DNA from: Gnomoniopsis sp. IMI 355080
Lineage: Eukaryota > Ascomycota > Sordariomycetes > Diaporthales > Gnomoniaceae
NCBI GenBank assembly: GCA_027946555.1
Contig: JAPEVC010000099.1
Span: 61,721-125,720, forward strand
DNA: 64,000 bases
Direction: 5' to 3'
Both the position numbers and the translations under genes were made by a program. Positions within the stretch are counted from its first letter, which is position 1, and the number at the start of each line of letters is the position of its first letter. Below are positions 56,155 to 64,000 of the stretch, one piece after another. The notes under the pieces are model-generated. The model ran no database searches. It was given only the letters and a program-made list of their open reading frames with translations, and had not been told where the DNA came from.

Positions 56155-59100
56155 ATGGCCGCAAATATGCAACAGATGGCCGCAGCTGGCCAGTTCATGC
56201 CGCAGCAACAGAATCGAATGGGTATGGGCGGCGACCCAAGGATGGGAGGCGGAAATGTCGCCCATTACATCTTTACCTCCATATCCAGTACGCAAATGAG
56301 CATGCCCCCTGGCTGGCAAAGCACAGTACCGATCGCAGAACGCGTGCGAAATGTCCAGATGCTGTAAGTGAATTTGAGTGTGGAAACTCGTCTCGCCCCT
56401 GTTGTTGCCTTGTGTGAAGAACCCCGCTGTGCCACCCAATCGCTCTCATAAATTCCTGGGGCTTCTATTGGGCACAGCTTCATTCCATTGTATTCACTAT
56501 TTCGCCTATTGTATTGCATTCAATTCATACGTCACTTCAAATTGGCCTTCAGACTGACTGACTACTTAATCGCGCAGCGTCACATACATGGCTTTGGCAA
56601 GTGGAGAAAGCAACACCAACAACCAGAAAATCGTAGACCACATTCTCGCCCTTGAAGTTGACCTTTTCCGCTCGGCACCTGAAAAGGCAAGTCTCTCACA
56701 CAGTCCATACTTTACGATACATCCACTAACTGCTACAAGGCCGCATACGACCGGAAGATTCAGGAGAAGCAGCAGGAGTTGCTGCAGAGACGTCAACATC
56801 AAACGCCCCGAATCCAGGAATCGATGAACATGCAACAGGCGCAAGCGCGACAGCAGATGATGATGAACGCGCAACAACAACAAAACGCCATGATGAGGGC
56901 TCAGATGGCTGGCAGAGGCATGGGCCCCGGCCAGCAAGGATATCAACATCTGCAAAATCCTATGCAGATCTCTCAACTTCCACAGCAAGCTCCTCAAATG
57001 GGACTCAGTCTCAGCAACGGCATGACACCACAAATGAACCATGCGCAGCCTGGATTTCCCATGCCAGGTGGACCTCAGCAACCCCCTCATCAGATGCAGA
57101 TGTCTGAGATGGACAAGCGGAGGGTACATCAGGAAGCTATTGCCATGTTTCAAGCAATGCCTCCAGAGCAAAGGAGGGCAATGACTGAAAACCTCGCGAG
57201 GAATATGAATCCTCAGCTTGTCCAACAAGCGGAGGCCAGTAACAAGCCCATCTTGCTGCAAGCTTTGATGAGGCAGGCTCAGAACAAATTGTTTCCACAA
57301 CATGCCCGACAACAGCAAATGCAGCAGCGGCAGCAATCGGGCATGCCTACCAATCCTCAGGGTATGCCGATGCCGCCAGGCCAGCAGCGACCTATGAATC
57401 CGAACATGATGAGCAATATGGGTCAATCTGGTGGTGGGATGCCTTTTGGCAATATGGAGACCATCCTCAACGAACAGAAGCAGGGCATGATGGCCGAGCG
57501 GCAAGGACAGGTTGTCGTACCGGCGAGCTCGGGCCCTGGTCACAATGCGACGTCCCAGGCTCCGATTGGAAATATGCACCAGAATATGTTTTCTCAGGGT
57601 CCCGGCCAACCACCTCGGCCACAAGGACAAAATGCATTCGATATGCAGCAGCAACAGGCTATGCTAAAGCGACAAGCTCAAATGCATCAGGCACGGCAAG
57701 CAAATCTTCAAGGTCAACCCGGTGGCTTGGGCGGGCCAATGCCTGGCTCACAAGCCCCTGCTATGAACACACTCAACGCACCTGGGCCACCACCTGTCGC
57801 TATGGGTCAGATGCCCGGCGGCCAAGGCCCTCCTGGTAACCCAGGCTTCGGACATGGCTTGGATCCCCGCTTCAACCAGACAGGAGGGCAACCAGGCTCT
57901 ACGCCTGGTCCTTCATTAGAGGGTCTTCTCGCTGCCATGCCACCTGAACAACGACAGAGATTCCAGAATTTACCTCCCAACCAACTGAACAGCATTCTCC
58001 AGAAATTTGCGGCGGATCAACAAGCTCGTCAACTTCAGGCAGGTCTACCTATGAATGCTGCAAATAACACAAATCCAATGGGAATGCCAATGCAGCAAGC
58101 CAACGCAAACCTGCCTCCAGAGGTACGGGCCATGATGCAACAACAACAGATGCAGCATCGTCAGAGGCAAGCTACAGCCAACGCAATGCAAAACCCGCAA
58201 ATTCTACAAATGATGGACAATATGGACGTTCCACCGCAGGTATTCGCAGCATTACCAGGTGTGCCCCAGGAAACGAAGAAATGGGGCCAGCTCAAGGTGT
58301 GGCTTTCGCAAGCGAATGGTGTACCTGAGGCTATCAAGAATAAGCTTAAGAGTTTCCAAGCGCAGCAATTCATGAATGCCCGATCAGCCATGGCTGCCGG
58401 GCGAGGTGCGGCGGCTAATCCACAGCAATCTGGGCCCGCCAGACAACAACCTCCACCAGCAGAATTAGCTAGCATCGTTGTCACCCCGCAGGAGGTGCAA
58501 ACAATGCGTGCGAACCACCCGCAGCTACTCAATGCCCCAGAAGCGCAGGTCAGGACACTCATTCAAAGAATGAAGTGGGCAAATCAGCATCAGCGGAACG
58601 GCAACCAGGGCGGTCCAAGGCCTCAAATGGGGCAAGGGCCGCCTCAACCCATTGCACCGCCTACTTCACAACCCGGTCTGCCTCAAGCACCTCCACAAGG
58701 TTTCTCACAACCTCAGTCAAGCCCGGCTGGCGCATCTGTGGCAGAGCCTCAAGCAATGGCGCGGGCTGTTTCGCAAGCAAACAAACCTAATCGAACACCC
58801 CAGCAGCCAAAGTCAATGCCACCAAATCCATCCCCAGCAGCCGCACCAAAGAACCTGAAGCGTCCTAATAGCGATGACCTGGGAACACCGTCGCAGCCGC
58901 CTACGGGCGTTGCGAAACCATCTCAGACTGGTCAACCTCAGATGGAGCCCCCCAATCTCTCGGAAGCCCAACTCGCAAGCATGACGCCCGAGCAGAGACA
59001 AGCGTGGGAGAGGAAGAAGCAGATGAACAAGCAGATGCAAGAATGCACCATACGCTTCAGAACCTTGTGGCTCGAAGAGGGACGTAATTTCGATCCGTCC

Positions 59101-60572
59101 AAGTACCCAGAAATTCCTTGTCCCGACAACGCAAAGGACGCACTCAAGACTCAGATTCTGAATGTTGCTCAAGGTATTGGTAGGGTCGCTCAGTTGCCAG
59201 TGATGATCAGATGGTTCGCAGCGATTCGCGATGAGGGGCGAGTGAGGGAATTCCTTCAAACGGTAAGTGTAAAATCTTTGACATTTCTTGACTGCTGTGG
59301 CTAATGACTGTACAGCGTTTGCGCGTTATAAATCAATTTCAAGACGGTGAAAAGATGCAAGTCTTGAAAGACAACTTCACGGTGTCGTTGCAAGATGTCG
59401 GCAGGTTTGCGTTAATCGTGCAGGGTCTTTATCGGGACCTCGCCTCGAAGTCAGGTGCGAAACCTGCGGATGGCCAGCCAGGGAGGCAGCCGAACCAGCC
59501 GAACCAGCCAAACTCGACGGTCAATCAAGCATCGCAGGCGAACGAGGCGAATTCTCTCAAGCAGACCCAAGCCGGGACTCAAGTGCAGAACAAATTGCCG
59601 CAGAGGCCTAACAGCAGAGGTGTTCAGCCCCCAGCTGCTCCCACCTCGACTCAGCCGCCGTTCCAGTTCGGCGCTGCTTCGCCAGATGGGAAGCCAGTCT
59701 ACGCTGCTACTCCACAATTGACGCAGGAACACTTGACGCTGCCGAGAAAGAAGATCAAGACTGGTGTGCAGACGTCGTCGCCAGCAGGTGGCAGCCAGAA
59801 TGCCTCTCCCCAAACGAAGGCTATATCCCCAGATCTCAGGAAGCAACAGGAGCCCAAGGCAACACCAACCAAGCCGACCTTTCCATGCACGGTGGCCGAT
59901 TGCGAAATGGGTACGCCGACATTTGCCTCTGAAGCGCTGCGCAAGAAACACATCGACGAGTTCCATGTGCAACCACTCCAGGATCCGATGCAGTTTTTGG
60001 AACAGGCCATCACCGAGACATACGAAAATGTGAATCAGGCCAAGTCTGATGCGATACCGTCTGTTTCACAGCAAACCACCGCGGCCGGTGGGTTGGCTGT
60101 CCAGATCAAGAAACCGGATGACAAGTCTGCTTCCAAGTCCTCAGATAACAGCACGCCAGTTGCGGAAGCTCAACAACCAGTCATCGCCGAGGACTTCGGC
60201 ATGTTGAACGGCACCATCGATCCTCAGAGCCTATTCGCGCCTGCTTTCAGCTTCGATCCCGTGGCCGGTGGTGTCATCTCCAACACAAGCCTGTACAGAT
60301 CGGCGACTCCTCCCGAGGACACCCCTGAATCCAGCAAGGATAGTGGCACGTCCGAACCAAACAGTGACATACCTGAGGCGGGCAGTCTGGATATCGACAT
60401 CAATTTCATGCCAATCGAGGACGGCTTGTTCATGGACGGCATAAACTTAGAATACCCTGCTGACGGGGCTTTTATGGGCGCCGTCAGCGGCGACTTGCTT
60501 TCGGACCTGGTCGCTAGCAAGTCCTACGAGATCCAGTCACTAGACATGTCGCTGTATAGTATGGACTGCTAG
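56155..60572 (+). CDS. MED15: Mediator tail subunit Med15 (Gal11 family)
   Basis: Mediator tail subunit that receives transcription activators and passes the signal to RNA polymerase II. Exons from the chosen ATG are 56155-56363, 56578-56686, 56740-59262 and 59316-60572. The introns are 214, 53 and 53 nt, the second with a GC-AG boundary. The product is 1365 residues. A KIX-type activator-binding domain spans about 50-125 (GWQSTVPIAERVRNVQML, then ALEVDLFRSAPEKAAYDRKI). It is followed by about 700 residues of Gln/Met/Pro/Asn-rich low-complexity sequence with short helical islands, then a conserved helical region (SMTPEQRQAWERKKQMNKQM, RNFDPSKYPEIP). A possible C2H2-like motif (PCTVADCEM...KKHIDEFH) and an acidic C-terminus follow. 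The frame is open 11 codons upstream of the ATG, so a further 5' exon is possible. Confidence 0.9.
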
Positions 60573-61520
60573 GCGTCGGACTTTCGATTTTCGCTTGCTG
60601 CTACTAATGCATTTGGACTACACTCCATCAATGTCATCACTATGTCTTATTCTTTTGCGTTTGGGTCGGCCAGTTGATGGCGTTTTCGGTTAGGATGGGA
60701 GTCAAAGAGGCTGAGGAAATGTTTGTAAAAAGTTTGGGGTTCTACGGGGGCTTCTATGGATGATACCCGCAAGCGACGTAGTGTTGTTCTGGCATTAATT
60801 TTCACTATTTAGTGGTTTTGTAGTGTAGTGCTGCGCACGGCTTGCTGTTGGAATGAGTCGGCAGCTGGTAGAGGGACAGGACAGGCATAGCGAAGGCCGT
60901 AATGAAGAGCATGCCTATAACTCGCGCCGACCTCTATATTATCGTGGTGACAGCGTATCGGGTGACAAGAGCGCCACAGGACATGCAAGGATGTGGCTGG
61001 AGGCGTGCAATCATTACATGCCCGTGTGCTGGAGAATGCACGTCTACTCCCGAGGATATTTGACACCCCTGCGACAGCCCAGGACCCTGGCAATCCTGGC
61101 CAGCGCGGTACCATAGTAATCGACGCGGCTTAGAAGGGGTCCCACAGTCGCGCTGCTAGACCCAAAGTGGTATTAAAGTAAATAATCGCAGAAATTAACA
61201 CTGCATACTGTGCCAGACGCGACGTGACTTTTCTTGCCCCCCCCCCCTTCGGAAGGCATGTTCGCGACCTGCCTACGCCACCACCCATTTATATGCACCC
61301 GCAATTCCACCTCTGGGGTTTCTGTTGGTTCATGCACACTCTCAATCTTGGACAGGAGCAGAACAACGCGTGTTAAGTCATTCTTTTTGTTTTGTATTGA
61401 CCTCTTTTCTTATAGTGAGTGATTCAAGGCTTGCATCTTTCATTTGCAAGTCAAATACCGGGACGCGCCGCAACTCGCACCAACGCAGTTAATTGCATCC
61501 TCCATAATCCACCCCAAAAA
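60573..61520. other. Intergenic region, MED15 to WHI5-like gene
   Basis: This gap of about 950 bases includes the MED15 3' end and the promoter of the next gene. A run of 11 C lies at 61237-61247. No gene is visible. Confidence 0.5.
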
Positions 61521-62690
61521 ATGAGCGCGGCAACGCCCACGAAAAGACGCGCCCTTGGTGCACTGGACGTCAATGTGACGAGATCGCCATCATCATCATC
61601 GGCCAAATTACTCGGGAAGAGTGCCAGTCCACTCAAGAAGACTAGGGTCTCGAGACACGCGACTCCCTCCCCGGTGCGCAAGGAGACGCCGAAAAAGAGG
61701 TCGTTTGAGGAAGCAGAGGTCTCTTCGCCAGCGTTCAAGAAGCTGTGCTCTGCGACTGCGTTCAATGCCTCGCCGGTGAAGGACACGGAAGTCGTGGCTA
61801 AGCCGAAGCCGTTTGTTGAGGATGCGGAAGGAGTACGCAGAAACCCTTTGCAACTCTTATGGATTAGTTGCCCTGCTGACGCGCAACGACAGGACTCACC
61901 ACCAGCATCGCAGCCCTCGGCCCGGCGATCCATCTCCCCGGACGCAAGCTCCCTTTTCGACAGCTCGACCATCAACATATCCCAGCTCACCAACATTACC
62001 GAACCAGACGCCAACGCGCCCATCGCAACCACGGCGGCCGCCAACACCGCAACAGTAGCAGCAGCAGTACCACCAATGTCCGTGACGACCTCGGATATGC
62101 TGAGTTTGCCACCGCCTCGACCTCGTCGAGTGCCGACGCGTGAGGAGTTCAGACAGGTATGTTATTTTTTCTTTCCCGCCCCTCGACCTCGCCTTTTGCA
62201 TGCGTGCGGTGCACTTCGGCTAACGCGTTGGCCTCCTTCTCTTTTCCCCTACTTGCAGAAAGCAGAGATCCTTAAGCTTCGCCTGTCTCTCGCGACCTAC
62301 AAGGTCAAGACCAACCAGACCGACGTGCCCCTCGACAAGCTCCAGATCCGGCCCGTGCCGGGCACGACGCAACGCCGCAGCACGCCGCTGCCATCGATGA
62401 GTGCGCACACTGTCCAGCGGGCCACGCCGGCCCAGTATTGGTACCGGTCGTTGCCGTCTTCGCAGGTGGTGCTGGACAAGGATAGTGATGAGGAGAGCGT
62501 GGTGGAGCAGGCGCAAGAGCAAGAGCAGGCGCAGGGGGAGGTGGTGGGTCAGAGTGTGCTGCCAAGGGGGAGGGTGTTGGTGACGCCGCCGAGAGTCAGG
62601 ACTGTGGATGAGGAGGCGAGGTTGACGAGTAGTGCGCTGCGGGGTGGTGCTGCAAAGGGATTGTTGAGCCTCAGCCAGGCTTCCTCATGA
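61521..62690 (+). CDS. Whi5/Nrm1-like G1/S transcription repressor
   Basis: Predicted to bind and repress the G1/S transcription factors SBF or MBF, like Whi5 and Nrm1. Preferred exons are 61521-61832, 61893-62156 and 62259-62690 (introns 60 and 102 nt). The product is 335 residues. The defining GTB-type segment lies just after intron 2, residues 193-212, reading KAEILKLRLSLATYKVKTNQ and continuing with TDVPLDKLQ. The N-terminal 190 residues are disordered and rich in Ser/Thr-Pro sites (SPVRK, TPSPV, SISPD), fitting control by cyclin-dependent kinase (inference). The C-terminal part is Glu/Gln-rich. Both introns are multiples of three without stops, so retained forms stay in frame. The first intron is the less certain. 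Whi5 versus Nrm1 cannot be decided from this. Confidence 0.82.
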   Translation: MSAATPTKRRALGALDVNVTRSPSSSSAKLLGKSASPLKKTRVSRHATPSPVRKETPKKRSFEEAEVSSPAFKKLCSATAFNASPVKDTEVVAKPKPFVEDAEGVRRNPLQLLWISCPADAQRQDSPPASQPSARRSISPDASSLFDSSTINISQLTNITEPDANAPIATTAAANTATVAAAVPPMSVTTSDMLSLPPPRPRRVPTREEFRQVCYFFFPAPRPRLLHACGALRLTRWPPSLFPYLQKAEILKLRLSLATYKVKTNQTDVPLDKLQIRPVPGTTQRRSTPLPSMSAHTVQRATPAQYWYRSLPSSQVVLDKDSDEESVVEQAQEQEQAQGEVVGQSVLPRGRVLVTPPRVRTVDEEARLTSSALRGGAAKGLLSLSQASS

Positions 62691-64000
62691 TATATTGACT
62701 GGACTGAGGGTGATATGGCGGTCTGGAGCTAACTACATATTGAAGGAGATTTCTTTTGTTGGTGATGTATGATCTGGTGCTCTCTATTGGGGACTGTGTA
62801 CAATGGCTTGAATATGCAGCTATCTTGAGTGATACGGATGATAGATACCACACATTGAAGGTAGCACAAATGGAAATGATTCATGTGATGGAGGAGCGTT
62901 GATGTTTTGATTTATGCCAGCTGCATTCTTTGTGGAATTCAAGATTGTTGTGTTATTTTGCAGCAAGTTAGAGTCCAAATGCCTATTTTGCTGTGACTGT
63001 GGATAAGTATCTTGATTATGCCCAAGAGGGACCATTCCTCAATATTCTCTGTTGCGTATCAAATTCTAGCCCCAATAGACATGAGGAACAGGCTTATAAT
63101 GGAGAATTGAATGAAGGATGAGATGGTAAAGGTGGCATTGCAATCATCTGAAATCTATATTACGTAGTCTCTGAAATGAATATTGCACCATTCTTCCGAC
63201 ATTGGATATATATTGCCCATCAAGTTTCTGAAGGTGTGCCCCCCCTTGGATCCCCAAAACCCCAACACGCCCTTCTTCTTGATCATCCGAGGTATGATCA
63301 TCTCCATCTCTAGGTGTTCATTGGGCAAAAAACACTTTCAATCGTAATGCTACACTAAAAAGTAGCTTCAGACTTCAAAGATTGATATGATGACCATGGC
63401 AGCTAATGTCGACGCAACAGTACGTCTGTACCCGTGCTTCTGTCGACATCAAGCCTCCTCTGCATATCAACCCCATAACAATAGCATAACAATGGGTAAT
63501 GTCTACTGTCTAAATCCCGTCAAAGTCCAATGTCACAATTTCTTTGTGTCCCAAATCAACGTCTCCAACCCCAGACTTGCATGTATACATGTATAAAAGA
63601 AGGAGAATGTGTTGCCAAGAAAGAGAGTCAGCAGGGATGATGCAGCAAGGGTCCAAGCCCACACAAACCTTAAATCTATTTCAAGACCTGTCAAATCTAT
63701 GTGGGCCAATGAGAATGAGGACCCCGGATTTTGCTGCATGAGGAATCCCCACCCTCAACAACAGCCCTACGATCGCTTCACATCTTGGGAGTGTTGAAGG
63801 CCTGGGCATGCGCATAGGCCAATAAATACAGGATGACCTCATTCAGTCCTCCAGATGGACTTAGATTAGGTTATGGGGATTCTGAGAACCTGTGAATGAG
63901 TTAAACTCTAAGAGGCTCACATATTTCCCTATATATATCCACGTATTGTTAAATACAGCTATTAGCATGGCCATCCAGTATTGCAGCCGCCCCCCACCCC
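62691..64000. other. Terminal 1.3 kb without a supported gene
   Basis: The region is more AT-rich than its surroundings and has only short, unconserved frames on both strands. It contains the 3' end of the WHI5-like transcript; the rest may be promoter or 3' sequence of a gene outside the window. Confidence 0.45.

Noticed and set aside
56566..57654. Antisense open frame of 362 codons inside MED15
   Set aside because: It is the reverse of Gln/Met/Pro-rich codons (CAG/CAA/ATG), which rarely yield stops on the opposite strand. The sense strand encodes the conserved protein.
1..64000. tRNA, 5S rRNA, CRISPR or transposon features
   Set aside because: I looked for B-box-like GGTTCGAATCC sequences, the fungal 5S sequence, terminal repeats and reverse transcriptase or transposase motifs on both strands and found none convincing. 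CRISPR is not expected in a fungus.

Overview
This window is a gene-rich stretch of nuclear chromosome from a filamentous ascomycete (Pezizomycotina, most likely a Sordariomycete). The evidence is the gene set (midasin, Ctk3, Hat1, Swc2, Pob3, Los1, fungal Med15 and a Whi5-type repressor) together with the introns. These are mostly 49-65 nt, with GT...AG ends and CTAAC/CTGAC branch-point-like motifs 10-20 nt before the acceptor. There are no operons, no rRNA, and no tRNA or transposon that I could recognise. The species cannot be named from the sequence alone.

I support 18 protein genes, about one per 3.5 kb, with exon models checked for reading frame. From left to right: the 5' part of MDN1/REA1 (midasin, minus, runs off the left edge); MRPL12 (plus, divergent from MDN1); CTK3 (minus); HAT1 (minus); a ZIP9/Atx2-like metal transporter (plus, divergent from HAT1); an F-box/WD40 protein of the Cdc4 type (plus, behind a 4-kb gap); PDA1 (pyruvate dehydrogenase E1 alpha, plus); CDC9/LIG1 (DNA ligase I, plus); a CLC chloride channel/antiporter (minus); a small cupin protein (minus); a neurochondrin-family HEAT protein (minus); SWC2/VPS72 (plus); POB3 (FACT, plus); LOS1 (exportin-T, plus); an unrecognised protein with three CCHC zinc knuckles (plus); aspartyl aminopeptidase (minus); MED15 (plus, behind a 7-kb gap with a long pyrimidine-rich leader); and a Whi5/Nrm1-like G1/S repressor (plus). 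The last 1.3 kb holds no gene I can support.

The genes are ordinary housekeeping genes for chromatin and transcription (HAT1, CTK3, SWC2, POB3, MED15, WHI5-like), ribosome and tRNA biology (MDN1, MRPL12, LOS1), DNA replication (LIG1), mitochondrial metabolism (PDA1) and ion transport (ZIP, CLC). There is no biosynthetic cluster, defence system or mobile island. Observations that merit follow-up are: a TACCTAGGTA-type motif recurring in at least eleven gaps between genes; an open, Arg-rich, acid-free stretch upstream of the DNA ligase I ATG that looks like a mitochondrial presequence without an AUG; a GC-AG intron in MED15; an unrecognised zinc-knuckle gene whose first knuckle is split by an intron; and stopless 3n introns in the WHI5-like gene. 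I found no convincing undescribed system.
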